From positions 1 to 64,000 of the forward strand of contig DKPN01000018.1 of assembly GCA_002471195.1 (NCBI GenBank): a stretch of 64,000 bases of DNA, given 5' to 3'. A model generated the notes under the pieces. It was given only the letters and a program-made list of their open reading frames with translations, searched no databases and had not been told where the DNA came from. The stretch's first letter is position 1. Each line of letters begins with the position of its first letter. The translations under genes were made by a program, and so were the position numbers. This DNA is from Bacteroides sp. UBA7333. Lineage in GTDB: Bacteria; Bacteroidota; Bacteroidia; Bacteroidales; Bacteroidaceae. Below, one piece after another: positions 17,408 through 26,257 of the stretch.

Positions 17408-18115
17408 ATGATTAAGACGATTCAAACCGAAAGGCAGGATGTGTATCCGGGATTCATTACCGACACATTTCTTACAGAAAGCAATATCGAGCTAAATATC
17501 ACTTTTATTAAACATGCAAGTATGATACTCGATTTTGCAGGCGTTAAAATATTCGTCGATCCGGTTTCAACTTATGCCGATTTTAATCAATTTCCAAAAG
17601 CGGATGTAATATTAATCACTCATGAACATTACGACCATTTAGATGCCAAAGCCATTTCTGAAATCAGTAAACCCGAAACGGTTATTGTAGCCAACAAGAA
17701 CTCTTGCAAAATTTTAAAAAAAGGACATATCATCATGAATGGCGAGCAATTTGAATATAATTCTGACATCCAAATTTTAGCAGTGCCCGCCTACAATATT
17801 ACTCCTGCACATCTGATGTTTCACCCTCGTTATAGAGACAATGGATATGTATTAACCTTGGGCAATAGCAAAATCTATATATCGGGCGATACAGAAAATA
17901 TTCCTGAATTAAAGCAACTCAACGATATTGATATTGCTTTCATTTCGGTCAATCAACCCTATACCATGACTATAGCAGAAGCTATTGATGCAGCTAAGGC
18001 AATTCATCCGGCTATATTGTATCCTTATCATCTTACCACAACCAATGACGAGGAGTTAATGAAACAGTTACAAAAATCGGGTATAAAAGTCATCCGTGAT
18101 AGAATGATGCAATGA
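17408..18115 (+). CDS. metallo-beta-lactamase-fold hydrolase (UlaG-like)
   Basis: The 235-residue cytoplasmic protein has the metal motif THEHYDHLD, a later SGDTENIPE aspartate, and a terminal YPYHL histidine, the layout of the UlaG/L-ascorbate-6-phosphate lactonase-like branch of the metallo-beta-lactamase superfamily. The substrate cannot be named, and no sugar-transport or ascorbate genes adjoin it. It appears monocistronic. Confidence 0.75.
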   Translation: MIKTIQTERQDVYPGFITDTFLTESNIELNITFIKHASMILDFAGVKIFVDPVSTYADFNQFPKADVILITHEHYDHLDAKAISEISKPETVIVANKNSCKILKKGHIIMNGEQFEYNSDIQILAVPAYNITPAHLMFHPRYRDNGYVLTLGNSKIYISGDTENIPELKQLNDIDIAFISVNQPYTMTIAEAIDAAKAIHPAILYPYHLTTTNDEELMKQLQKSGIKVIRDRMMQ

Positions 18116-18245
18116 TACACGATTAACTTAAGTCATTGAAACAAATCATAATATGATTGATAAAAAGAGATAAAATGCAATTTGATAAAAACAAATATTC
18201 AATAGGATTAGTTAATAACTTGATAAACTAAAAATGTAAAATATC

Positions 18246-18707
18246 ATGAAGAGAATAATTTTATTTTTCGCTGTCATCTTTTCAATGATGATCAGCCTTT
18301 CAGCGCAAGATTGGAAAAGTGGTGATAGCAGCGATTCATACTATGGACCAGGAATGATGTGGGGCAATGGTGGTGATTATGGTCCTGGAATGATGTGGGG
18401 TGGAAATGGATATGGTCCCGGGATGATGGGTGGATATTGGATGGATAACGGATGGCATGATTATGGAAAATCATCACTAAATCTAAACAAAGGACAACAG
18501 CAACAATGGAGCAACGTGGCTAATAACGGTAGACAAAATCAAAAAGCTGTTAACGACTCTATTAATTATTATGTAAAAGAGATACAAAGATTGCAAAAGG
18601 CGAAATCATCAATGGTACAAACCGATTTAAATGAAATTAAAAAGGTATTGACACCACAACAATACACTCAATTTCTTGAAAAATTAGTATCTGGAAACCC
18701 ATATTAA
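18246..18707 (+). CDS. Met/Gly-rich periplasmic protein, Spy/CpxP-like
   Basis: The 153-residue protein has a signal peptide (about 1-20), then three imperfect copies of a YGPGMMWGG-type repeat (about 30-65), then a helical part with an LNLNKGQQQQW segment and a LTPQQYTQFLEKL segment that resemble the LTxxQ motifs of the Spy/CpxP family. Spy-like proteins are envelope chaperones or metal-stress proteins. The paired methionines could bind copper or silver, which is inference. It is flanked by an MBL hydrolase and the nhaC antiporter, with no evident operon. Confidence 0.65.
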   Translation: MKRIILFFAVIFSMMISLSAQDWKSGDSSDSYYGPGMMWGNGGDYGPGMMWGGNGYGPGMMGGYWMDNGWHDYGKSSLNLNKGQQQQWSNVANNGRQNQKAVNDSINYYVKEIQRLQKAKSSMVQTDLNEIKKVLTPQQYTQFLEKLVSGNPY

Positions 18708-18769
18708 ATGAAGATACTTTTATTATTGTTATTTATAGTAAAACATCTAATTATTTAATATATATATCA

Positions 18770-18777
18770 TAACTTTG
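18770..18777 (+). promoter_or_regulatory. -7 element of the nhaC promoter
   Basis: TAACTTTG matches TAnnTTTG exactly. The left arm of a 16-bp palindrome begins at the next base, so transcription would start inside the palindrome. Confidence 0.5.
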
Positions 18778-18859
18778 CGGTATCATAATGATTATTTTAA
18801 ACATCAATCAATTACTTTAACAGCGTTTTTTGAATCAAAGACCAATCATTATGATACCG
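18778..18859. promoter_or_regulatory. interrupted 16-bp palindrome in the nhaC leader
   Basis: The arms at 18778-18793 and 18844-18859 are exact reverse complements over 16 bp, separated by 50 nt. The left arm abuts a promoter -7 element, and the right arm ends 65 bases before the nhaC start. It could be a two-site operator or a stable leader RNA hairpin. No T run follows, so it is not a simple terminator. Confidence 0.7.
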
Positions 18860-18924
18860 TAAAACTATTATTAACAATCTTCAGAAATATCATTTACGAT
18901 ATTATTTAATGAGAGAATACATTA

Positions 18925-20364
18925 ATGAGTAATCATAAAATACCATCGCCGCTTGTATCGTTTATTCCAGTCATCGCATTGGTCATATTGTTGTTTGCTA
19001 CCATACGCACTTTCGGAAGTGATGCATTGAGCGGCAGTAGCCAAGTTTCTTTATTAATGGCTACGGCAGTTAGCATTTTCATTGGTATCGTATTCTATAA
19101 AGTAGCATGGACCGATATAGAACTGGCTATTATAAACAATATATCGGGGGTATCACCGGCAATCATTATTTTACTGATTATAGGAGCCTTAAGTGGGGCA
19201 TGGATGGTTAGTGGTGTAGTACCAACTTTGATTTACTATGGAATGAAGGTAATACATCCCAGCTTCTTCTTAACGTCCGCCTGTATTATCTGCGCTTTAA
19301 TATCGATTATGACAGGAAGTTCTTGGACAACAATCGCCACCATTGGTATCGCTTTTATGGGAATTGGTAGAGCACAGGGATTTCATGAGGGTTGGATTGC
19401 TGGTGCCATCATATCGGGAGCCTACTTTGGCGATAAAATGTCGCCCTTATCAGACACCACCGTATTGGCTGCCTCCGTTACGGATACCCCTTTATTCCGA
19501 CATATTCGCTACATGTTGATCACGACTGTACCATCCATGATTATTACGTTGATTATTTTCACAGTTGTAGGGTTATCATTCAAAAGCGAAAACATTGCAC
19601 ACATTGATGAGTTCACAACCGCATTGGCCGATAAATTCACGATCACCCCTTGGTTATTGATAGTTCCTATAGTTACCGGCATATTAATAGCCAAACGTCT
19701 GCCTTCAATTATTACACTATTTATATCAACTCTATTGGCAGGAGTGTTTGCTCTCATATTTCAACCCGACTTATTAAATGAAATAGCATTTGCTAATGCT
19801 GACGGCAATACAACAAATAGCACCTTTAGAGGTTTAATGCTCACCTTTTATGGAGGCACACACTTACAAAGTTATGATGCTACACTAACCGAATTGATTG
19901 CCACACGAGGAATGTCGGGAATGCTTAATACCGTATGGCTAATTTTATGTGCCATGTGTTTTGGAGGATCAATGACAGCCAACGGAATGATAGGTAGTAT
20001 TACCTCTATTTTTCTTCACTACATGAAGAAGACATTTAGTCTGGTAGCCTCTACCGTTGCTGCCGGAATATCATTAAACCTTACCACTGCCGACCAGTAT
20101 ATCAGCATCATTTTGACAGGCAATATGTTTGCAGATATATATGCTAAAAAAGGCTATGAATCGAGGTTATTGAGCAGAACCATAGAAGACTCTGTTACAG
20201 TAACTTCCGTATTAATCCCATGGAATACCTGCGGCATGACACAGACCACAATATTAAACGTCTCTACGTTAACTTATCTGCCCTACTGCTTCTTCAATTT
20301 GATAAGCCCACTGATGAGTATTATTATTGCATCAATAGGTTATAAAATTATTAAAAAGGAGTGA
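18925..20364 (+). CDS. nhaC: NhaC-family Na+/H+ antiporter
   Basis: The 479-residue membrane protein has about 11-12 helices and NhaC-family motifs such as LLIIGALSGAWMVSGVVPT, TGSSWTTIATIG and SGAYFGDKMSPLSDTTVLA. It exchanges sodium (or lithium) for protons across the inner membrane and supports pH and salt homeostasis. Related members exchange malate/lactate, so the exact substrate is inferred. It has a 150-base leader containing the long palindrome, and a DUF4251 gene follows after 75 bases. Confidence 0.88.
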   Translation: MSNHKIPSPLVSFIPVIALVILLFATIRTFGSDALSGSSQVSLLMATAVSIFIGIVFYKVAWTDIELAIINNISGVSPAIIILLIIGALSGAWMVSGVVPTLIYYGMKVIHPSFFLTSACIICALISIMTGSSWTTIATIGIAFMGIGRAQGFHEGWIAGAIISGAYFGDKMSPLSDTTVLAASVTDTPLFRHIRYMLITTVPSMIITLIIFTVVGLSFKSENIAHIDEFTTALADKFTITPWLLIVPIVTGILIAKRLPSIITLFISTLLAGVFALIFQPDLLNEIAFANADGNTTNSTFRGLMLTFYGGTHLQSYDATLTELIATRGMSGMLNTVWLILCAMCFGGSMTANGMIGSITSIFLHYMKKTFSLVASTVAAGISLNLTTADQYISIILTGNMFADIYAKKGYESRLLSRTIEDSVTVTSVLIPWNTCGMTQTTILNVSTLTYLPYCFFNLISPLMSIIIASIGYKIIKKE

Positions 20365-20439
20365 ACAAAAATATATACCAGTTGTTTTTGCTATAAACGA
20401 ACGATGATTATTAAACCTAAACAAAAAAAAATTAAAATC

Positions 20440-21006
20440 ATGAAGAAGTTTATCGCATTATTAGCATTAGTATTGGTAAGTACATCTACAGTAATGTACG
20501 CACAAGAAACTCGTAAACAACAAAGAGAAGCTGAAAGAGCAAAAATTAAAGCGCAAGATCAAGCTGCAAGTATGGCATCTTATCAAGAAGCGATTCAAGC
20601 CTTACAAGGTAAAGAATTCGTTCTTGAAGCAAATCAAGTTGTTTTCCGCAACGGACAAAGCGTTTTTGTTACATCAAACACAAACTTTGTATTAGTGAAT
20701 GGTCAAAAAGGTACAGTTCAAATTGCTTTCAATACTCCTTATCCTGGTCCTAACGGAATTGGTGGTATCACAGTAGATGGTACAATTAGTGACATGCAAA
20801 TGAACATGGATAAAAAAGGCAATGTAAATTGTAATTTTACAATTCAAGGTATTGGTATTTCAGCGCAAATTTTCATTAATATGACAGCAGGTGGAAACAA
20901 TGCTACTGTTACTATTAATCCTAACTTCAACTCGAATACAATGACTTTGAATGGAACAATTGTTCCTCTTAACCAATCAGACATTTTCAAAGGTCGTTCT
21001 TGGTAA
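20440..21006 (+). CDS. DUF4251-family secreted protein
   Basis: This 188-residue protein of unknown function has a signal peptide (MKKFIALLALVLVSTSTVMYAQ), a charged helical stretch rich in K, E, R and Q, and a beta-rich domain with FVLEANQVVFRNG and a VNGQKGTVQIAF strand, as in DUF4251 proteins of Bacteroidetes. The ATG at 20440 begins a proper signal peptide; an upstream in-frame ATG at 20404 adds a lysine-rich, non-signal extension. It is probably periplasmic or outer-membrane associated. Confidence 0.75.
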   Translation: MKKFIALLALVLVSTSTVMYAQETRKQQREAERAKIKAQDQAASMASYQEAIQALQGKEFVLEANQVVFRNGQSVFVTSNTNFVLVNGQKGTVQIAFNTPYPGPNGIGGITVDGTISDMQMNMDKKGNVNCNFTIQGIGISAQIFINMTAGGNNATVTINPNFNSNTMTLNGTIVPLNQSDIFKGRSW

Positions 21007-21038
21007 CATAAATAGTTATAATTAATTTTTAGCGTTAT

Positions 21039-21076
21039 AAATGACACATAAGAAAAACTTATGTGTCATTTTTTAT
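21039..21076 (+). terminator. terminator of the DUF4251 gene
   Basis: A perfect 14-bp stem (21039-21052 with 21058-21071) has a 5-nt A loop and is followed by T residues. Confidence 0.9.
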
Positions 21077-21109
21077 ATATCTCATATCAATTACAAAGAA
21101 CTATTTTTA

Positions 21110-21117
21110 TACTTTTG
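21110..21117 (+). promoter_or_regulatory. -7 element of the S41 peptidase gene
   Basis: TACTTTTG matches TAnnTTTG and lies 23 bases upstream of the start codon. Confidence 0.45.
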
Positions 21118-21140
21118 CAGCATATCAAACTACCACAGAA

Positions 21141-22433
21141 ATGAAATTTAAGCATCAAATACTAATTTTCTTCTTTATCATATCATCCATTGTAAGCTTT
21201 ATAGGGTGTGGCGTAGATAGATGGCCGGAGTATGCATCGCAAACCGAACGAGATCAGTGGATCGACAGCGTGATGAGAGAAAATTATTTATGGTACAATA
21301 CCATCCCATCGAGTAAGACATTAAATTATTTCTTACCTCCTGCCAATTTTCTTCAATCGCTTTTATACAAAGCTCAAGACAACAATTATTCTAAGGTAGA
21401 TACAATATATATCGATCCACTGCCAACCTATGGATTTAATTATATACTACAGAAAAATCCAGCAAGTGATACAGCTTATTATGCATTAATCAACTATGTA
21501 TTGCCACAATCACCAGCATCGGATGCCGGACTAGAACGTGGTAACTGGATCATGGAAGTAAACAATACACTTATCACCAAAAAGAATGAAAGTAAGCTAT
21601 TAAAATCATTCGAAGCCTTAAATCTAACATTGGGCGAATATACGATTATCCCTGCTACTGAAACAGAAAAACAGAGTTGGACCGTAAAAGAAACTAAAGA
21701 TGTAGAAGTGGCAACAATTCGACCCGTTGAGATAAACCCAATACATTACTATACAACCATCACTACCCCCACAGGAGTGAGATTGGGATATTTGGTTTAT
21801 AATGAATTTCTTGCAGGAACATTTCAAAATCCCGAGAAATACAATCAGCAGCTATTGGAGATATCAAAATACTTTGCCGGCCAAAACATTACACATTTTG
21901 TTCTAGATTTACGTTACAATACCGGAGGATCATTTGATTGTAGCCAACTGCTTGCCACTATTTTGGCACCTCAACATGCATTGGGAACTACATACGCTAC
22001 ACTAACCTACAATGATATTAAAAGTGATAAAAACAAAAGTGTCACTTACGATCCCGATTTAATAAAAGAAGGCAACAACTTAAATATTCAACAAGGATTT
22101 ATTATCTCGAGTTCGCAAACATCACCATCGATAGCGGGTGTATTTTTGAATTGCATCAATCCACTCAAAAGATGGGCGTTGGTAGGCACAAGTATCAATT
22201 GCTGGGGAGTAGCTACAGAGTTTTTTGACAATAGAAATCTTTATTGGGGTGTAAGTCCAGTGGTATGTTTTGTTGAAAACAGCGAAAATATTACTGGTCA
22301 GAATGGTAGTTTTAAACCCAACGTATCGATAACAGAAACAAGCAATCTTTCCACATTTTTACCATTTGGAAATCCACAAGAAACCTTATTGAACGAAGTC
22401 ATCAATATGATTGACGGTACATCAAACAACTAA
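21141..22433 (+). CDS. S41-family peptidase lipoprotein with PDZ domain
   Basis: The 430-residue protein has a lipoprotein signal with the lipidated cysteine at residue 23 (SFIGCGV), an N-terminal helical segment, a PDZ-like region (about 95-165, LPQSPASDAGLERGNWI) and an S41 (tail-specific protease) core with FVLDLRYNTGGSF and the serine-bearing ISSSQTSPSIAGVF. The catalytic segment is diverged from the usual SASASE form, so activity is likely but not certain. It is expected at the cell envelope. A start at 21063 would cover the preceding terminator and is rejected. Confidence 0.85.
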   Translation: MKFKHQILIFFFIISSIVSFIGCGVDRWPEYASQTERDQWIDSVMRENYLWYNTIPSSKTLNYFLPPANFLQSLLYKAQDNNYSKVDTIYIDPLPTYGFNYILQKNPASDTAYYALINYVLPQSPASDAGLERGNWIMEVNNTLITKKNESKLLKSFEALNLTLGEYTIIPATETEKQSWTVKETKDVEVATIRPVEINPIHYYTTITTPTGVRLGYLVYNEFLAGTFQNPEKYNQQLLEISKYFAGQNITHFVLDLRYNTGGSFDCSQLLATILAPQHALGTTYATLTYNDIKSDKNKSVTYDPDLIKEGNNLNIQQGFIISSSQTSPSIAGVFLNCINPLKRWALVGTSINCWGVATEFFDNRNLYWGVSPVVCFVENSENITGQNGSFKPNVSITETSNLSTFLPFGNPQETLLNEVINMIDGTSNN

Positions 22434-22444
22434 GAATATGATAT

Positions 22445-22486
22445 AAAAAGAATGGCGATTTGTAGAAACAAATCGCCATTCTTTTT
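22445..22486. terminator. bidirectional terminator
   Basis: A perfect 19-bp stem (22445-22463 with 22468-22486) has a 4-nt loop and T tracts on both strands. It serves the convergent S41 and DUF3127 genes. Confidence 0.92.
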
Positions 22487-22503
22487 ATATTTTTAATCGC
22501 TTA

Positions 22504-22884
22504 TTAAAACGGTAAATCATCTTTAGCATCATTGCTCATGATGTTAGGAGCCGCCGAATAATTTGGCATTCCTGCAGGAGCCGCTGTATTATCTGTAAAT
22601 GGTTGAGGTGCACTGCTACGCTCTACTTTCCAAGCTCTGATTCTGTTGAACCAACGATCTTGCCATTGATTAGCATCAATATCAAAAGATACAGTCATTT
22701 CTTCACCCAATTGAATGTTAAATTGATCGATTTTGTCAGCACCAAAAACCTCAAAACACATCTTACGAGGATATTGATCATGATTTTCAATTACATATTC
22801 TTGTGCCTTCCACTCGTTTCCAGTCGACTTAGCTACGCCTCCTTTGGCAGGAAGAACTGCGATAATTTTTCCAGTAAAATCCAT
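22504..22884 (-). CDS. DUF3127 protein, SSB-like small protein
   Basis: The 126-residue protein opens MDFTGKIIAVLPAKGG and has beta-rich sequence (WKAQEYVIENHDQYPRKMCF, then WQDRWFNRIRAWKVE) typical of DUF3127, followed by a disordered Pro/Ala/Asn-rich linker and an acidic, aromatic end DDLPF. That tip closely resembles the DDDIPF tail by which SSB recruits partner proteins. A ssDNA-binding or protein-docking role is inferred; no activity is established to my knowledge. It is divergent from dnaN across a gap of about 150 bases. A longer upstream in-frame start would add 41 unlikely residues. Confidence 0.78.
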   Translation of the reverse strand: MDFTGKIIAVLPAKGGVAKSTGNEWKAQEYVIENHDQYPRKMCFEVFGADKIDQFNIQLGEEMTVSFDIDANQWQDRWFNRIRAWKVERSSAPQPFTDNTAAPAGMPNYSAAPNIMSNDAKDDLPF

Positions 22885-22990
22885 TCTATAAATATTTAAT
22901 TTTGCTGCGAAGTTACATTTTTTTGGACATATTTGTTTCAGTCCCATTTGTTTTTTTAGTTGATTTATTAGATTTGCATAATTAATTTTG

Positions 22991-22998
22991 TAAATTTG
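22991..22998 (+). promoter_or_regulatory. candidate -7 element of dnaN
   Basis: TAAATTTG matches TAnnTTTG and lies 39 bases upstream of the dnaN start. A TTTG at 22973-22976 is closer than the normal -33 spacing. Confidence 0.4.
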
Positions 22999-23037
22999 TA
23001 CATTCAATTAAATTAAAATCTATAAGGAGTGAACCAT

Positions 23038-24162
23038 ATGAAATTTATTGTCTCAAGTAATACTCTATTTAGTCATTTACAAAATATAAGTCGAGTTGTC
23101 AATTCTAAAAACACATTACCAATTTTAGAATGTTTCCTTTTCGAAATAGAAGACGGCACACTTACAGTAACAGCCTCTGATAGTGAAACTACTATGATTA
23201 CTTCACTTGAAGTAAACGACAGCGAAGAAAATGGTCGTTTTGCCGTAGCTTCAAAAACACTATTAGACGCATTAAAAGAGATTCCTGAACAACCATTGTC
23301 TTTCGAAATTAACATGAATAATTACGAAATTACTGTTCAGTATCAAAATGGTAAATATAGTTTGATGGGACAAAATGCAGATGAGTTTCCATTGCAACCC
23401 ACATTGAATGACACAGCAGTTAGAGTTCAAATTGATGCGAATGTTTTATTAAACGGAATCAACAAAAGCATTTTTGCTACTGCCGATGACGAACTTCGTC
23501 CGGTGATGAATGGTATCTACTTTGACATTACAACCGAAGATATGACCTTTGTTGCTTCTGATGGCCATAAATTAGTGCGTTGCAAAACAGTAGCTGCAAA
23601 AAGCGATGAAAGAGCAGCATTCATTCTTCCTAAAAAACCAGCTTCAATGCTCAAAAACCTTCTCCCTAAAGAGGCAGGAGTTGTAATTATTGAGTTTGAT
23701 GAAAGAAATGCAATTTTCACTCTCGAAAGATATAAAATGATTTGCAGATTAATCGAAGGTCGTTATCCTAACTACAACTCGGTTATCCCTCAAAACAACC
23801 CACATAAAATCATCATGGATCGTTTGCAGTTAATCGGTGCATTGCGTCGTGTATCTGTATTCTCATCACAATCGAGCAGTTTAATTAAATTGCGCATTGA
23901 AGAAAACAAGTTGGTGATCTCAGCCCAAGATATCGATTTTTCGACATCAGCAGAAGAAACACACACTTGTCAATATGATGGAACTCCTATGAGTATTGGT
24001 TTTAAATCGACATTCCTTCTTGATATTCTGAATAATATTAGCGCTAGCGAAATTATGATTGAATTGGCAGATCCTTCACGTGCAGGTGTTATTGTACCTG
24101 TTGAACAAGAAGACAATGAAGATTTACTGATGCTATTGATGCCTATGATGCTTAATGATTAA
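23038..24162 (+). CDS. dnaN: DNA polymerase III subunit beta (sliding clamp)
   Basis: The 374-residue ring-forming clamp tethers DNA polymerase III to DNA and docks repair proteins. It has the three-domain clamp pattern: N-terminal MKFIVSSNTLFSHLQNI, middle motifs ATADDELRPVMNGIYF and VASDGHKLVR, and the C-terminal MLLMPMMLND typical of clamps. The ATG at 23038 has an AAGGAG ribosome binding site nine bases upstream, so a GTG at 23029 that overlaps this site is rejected. dnaA does not adjoin it, so the gene is not at a canonical origin cluster. Confidence 0.96.
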   Translation: MKFIVSSNTLFSHLQNISRVVNSKNTLPILECFLFEIEDGTLTVTASDSETTMITSLEVNDSEENGRFAVASKTLLDALKEIPEQPLSFEINMNNYEITVQYQNGKYSLMGQNADEFPLQPTLNDTAVRVQIDANVLLNGINKSIFATADDELRPVMNGIYFDITTEDMTFVASDGHKLVRCKTVAAKSDERAAFILPKKPASMLKNLLPKEAGVVIIEFDERNAIFTLERYKMICRLIEGRYPNYNSVIPQNNPHKIIMDRLQLIGALRRVSVFSSQSSSLIKLRIEENKLVISAQDIDFSTSAEETHTCQYDGTPMSIGFKSTFLLDILNNISASEIMIELADPSRAGVIVPVEQEDNEDLLMLLMPMMLND

Positions 24163-24182
24163 AAAAGTTAAAGCTTTATCAT

Positions 24183-24246
24183 AAAAGGGACACAGAGTTA
24201 TTATTCTTTGACAAAAGAATAGATTGATTACTCTGTGTCCTTTTTC
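24183..24246. terminator. dnaN terminator
   Basis: The inverted repeat pairs AAAAGGGACACAGAGT (from 24183) with ACTCTGTGTCCTTTTT (ending near 24245). It has a long, partly structured loop and a T run. Confidence 0.8.
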
Positions 24247-24268
24247 GCAATAATTAATACAAGACATT

Positions 24269-25048
24269 ATGAAACTAAATTTAAAGAATCCGATTGTTTT
24301 TTTCGATTTAGAAACAACCGGCACCAATATAATCAGCGATAGAATTGTAGAGATTTGTTATCTTAAAATTCATCCAAATGGTAATGAAGAGTCTAAAACA
24401 TTAAAAATAAACCCTGAGATGCATATACCCGAGGCTTCATCGGCTATACATGGCATTTTTGATGAGGATATTGCAGACTGCCCTACTTTTAAGGAGGTAG
24501 CACAAAGCATTGCCAACGATATAGAAGGCTGCGATTTAGCGGGCTTCAACTCCAATCGTTTTGATGTACCTGTGTTGGTGGAAGAGTTTTTGCGTGCGGG
24601 TGTAGATATAGATATCAGCAAAAGAAAATTTGTTGATGTTCAAGTTATCTTTCACAAACAAGAGCAGCGCACATTATCTGCTGCCTATAAATTCTATTGC
24701 GAAAAAGAGTTGGAAGATGCACATACCGCCGAAGCCGATACAAAAGCAACCTATGAAATTTTGAAAGCGCAGTTAGATCGTTACCCAGAGTTAGTAAATG
24801 ACATGGCTTTCTTATCTGAATACTCTAGTTTTGGAAAGAATGTTGATTTTGCAGGAAGAATGGTATACGATGAAAATGGCATCGAAATATTCAATTTCGG
24901 CAAATATAAAGGACAGCCCGTGGCCGATGTATTGAAGAGAGATTCAGGATACTACGGTTGGATTTTAGGCAATGACTTTACCTTGAATACCAAAGCCATG
25001 TTAACGAAAATTCGTTTACGCGAGATGAGTAATCTTACTACTAAATAA
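24269..25048 (+). CDS. DnaQ-like 3'-5' exonuclease
   Basis: The 259-residue protein has a DEDDh exonuclease domain: FFDLETTGTN near the start, AGFNSNRFDVPVL in the middle, and HTAEADTKAT carrying the last His/Asp. A C-terminal module (FNFGKYKGQPVADVLKRD) resembles the extension found in exonuclease X-type proteins. It probably trims DNA 3' ends in repair or proofreading, though its exact role is unknown. It lies 12 bases upstream of coaBC and begins a run of co-directional genes up to rlmB. Confidence 0.88.
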   Translation: MKLNLKNPIVFFDLETTGTNIISDRIVEICYLKIHPNGNEESKTLKINPEMHIPEASSAIHGIFDEDIADCPTFKEVAQSIANDIEGCDLAGFNSNRFDVPVLVEEFLRAGVDIDISKRKFVDVQVIFHKQEQRTLSAAYKFYCEKELEDAHTAEADTKATYEILKAQLDRYPELVNDMAFLSEYSSFGKNVDFAGRMVYDENGIEIFNFGKYKGQPVADVLKRDSGYYGWILGNDFTLNTKAMLTKIRLREMSNLTTK

Positions 25049-25060
25049 TTTCTTGTTTGT

Positions 25061-26257
25061 ATGTTGAAAGGGAAAAAAATAATTCTTGGAATCACTGGAA
25101 GTATCGCTGCTTATAAAGCATGCTATATTATTCGAGGATTGATTAAAAAAGGAGCCGAAGTACAAGTGGTGATAACACCTGCCGGAAAAGAATTTATCAC
25201 ACCAATTACACTATCTGCCTTGACCAGCAAACCTGTAATAAGCGATTTTTTTGGACAGAGAGATGGTTCATGGAACAGCCATGTTGATTTGGGATTATGG
25301 GCGGATGCTGTTGTTATTGCACCTGCCACTGCATCAACCATCGGAAAAATGGCCAATGGCATTGCCGACAACATGCTTATCACCACCTATTTATCGGCTA
25401 AAGCACCCGTATTTGTGGCACCTGCTATGGACCTTGACATGTATGCTCACCCTTCAACCCATGCCAACTTAGATAAACTCCGTTCGTATGGCAATTATAT
25501 TATTGAACCCGGATCGGGTTTTTTAGCTAGCCATTTGGTTGGTAAAGGCCGAATGGAAGAGCCCGAGAATATCATTCAAGTATTGGAAGACTATTTTTCG
25601 CAAAGCGGAGATTTGGCTGGAAAGAATGTAATGATAACAGCAGGTCCGACTTTTGAAAAGATAGATCCGGTTCGCTTCATTGGAAACTATTCATCAGGAA
25701 AAATGGGATTTGCACTAGCCGAAGAGTGTGCTTCAAGAGGTGCCAATGTATACCTCATTTCGGGACCAGTATCATTGAAAACTCATAATAATAAAATTCA
25801 ACGCTTCGATATAGAGTCGGCAAGTGAGATGGCCGAAAAAGCAATGGAGCTATTTCCAAAATCGGATATAGCCATTCTATGTGCTGCCGTAGCCGATTTC
25901 ACCCCTCTTACTAAAAGCAGTTCTAAAATAAAAAGAGAAAAAGACAATTTGAATATCGAGTTAAAACCGACTCAAGATATTGCCGCTTATTTGGGAAGCA
26001 TTAAAAAAACGAACCAACGCATGATAGGTTTTGCATTGGAAACCAACAATGAGTTTGATAATGCTACCGCAAAATTGAATCGTAAAAATCTTGATTTCAT
26101 TGTTTTAAATTCATTAAACGAAGAAGGAGCAGGATTTCAACACGAAACAAATAAAATAACAATCATCGACAAGAAGGGGAGCACCCATTTTGATTTAAAA
26201 TCAAAGAGTGAAGTTGCAAAAGATATCATCGATTATTTAATTAATTCTCAAGCATGA
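25061..26257 (+). CDS. coaBC: bifunctional CoaBC (PPC synthetase/decarboxylase)
   Basis: The 398-residue flavoprotein catalyses two steps of coenzyme A synthesis: ligation of cysteine to 4'-phosphopantothenate and decarboxylation of the product. The N-terminal CoaC half has GITGSIAAYKA, the His-bearing WNSHVDLGLWAD and APAMDLDMY. The C-terminal CoaB half has ITAGPTFEKIDPVRFIGNYS, CAAVADFTP and the KIKRE lysine. The CoaC PAMN motif reads PAMD here; see the finding. It overlaps the next gene by four bases (ATGA), so translation is coupled. Confidence 0.93.
   Translation: MLKGKKIILGITGSIAAYKACYIIRGLIKKGAEVQVVITPAGKEFITPITLSALTSKPVISDFFGQRDGSWNSHVDLGLWADAVVIAPATASTIGKMANGIADNMLITTYLSAKAPVFVAPAMDLDMYAHPSTHANLDKLRSYGNYIIEPGSGFLASHLVGKGRMEEPENIIQVLEDYFSQSGDLAGKNVMITAGPTFEKIDPVRFIGNYSSGKMGFALAEECASRGANVYLISGPVSLKTHNNKIQRFDIESASEMAEKAMELFPKSDIAILCAAVADFTPLTKSSSKIKREKDNLNIELKPTQDIAAYLGSIKKTNQRMIGFALETNNEFDNATAKLNRKNLDFIVLNSLNEEGAGFQHETNKITIIDKKGSTHFDLKSKSEVAKDIIDYLINSQA

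Noticed and set aside
17408..18115. An ascorbate-utilisation enzyme (ulaG)
   Set aside because: The fold matches, but no ula transport or regulatory genes adjoin it, so the specific name is not given.
22978..24162. A replication-origin cluster at dnaN
   Set aside because: There is no dnaA, recF or gyrB next to dnaN, and no DnaA-box cluster was seen by eye.
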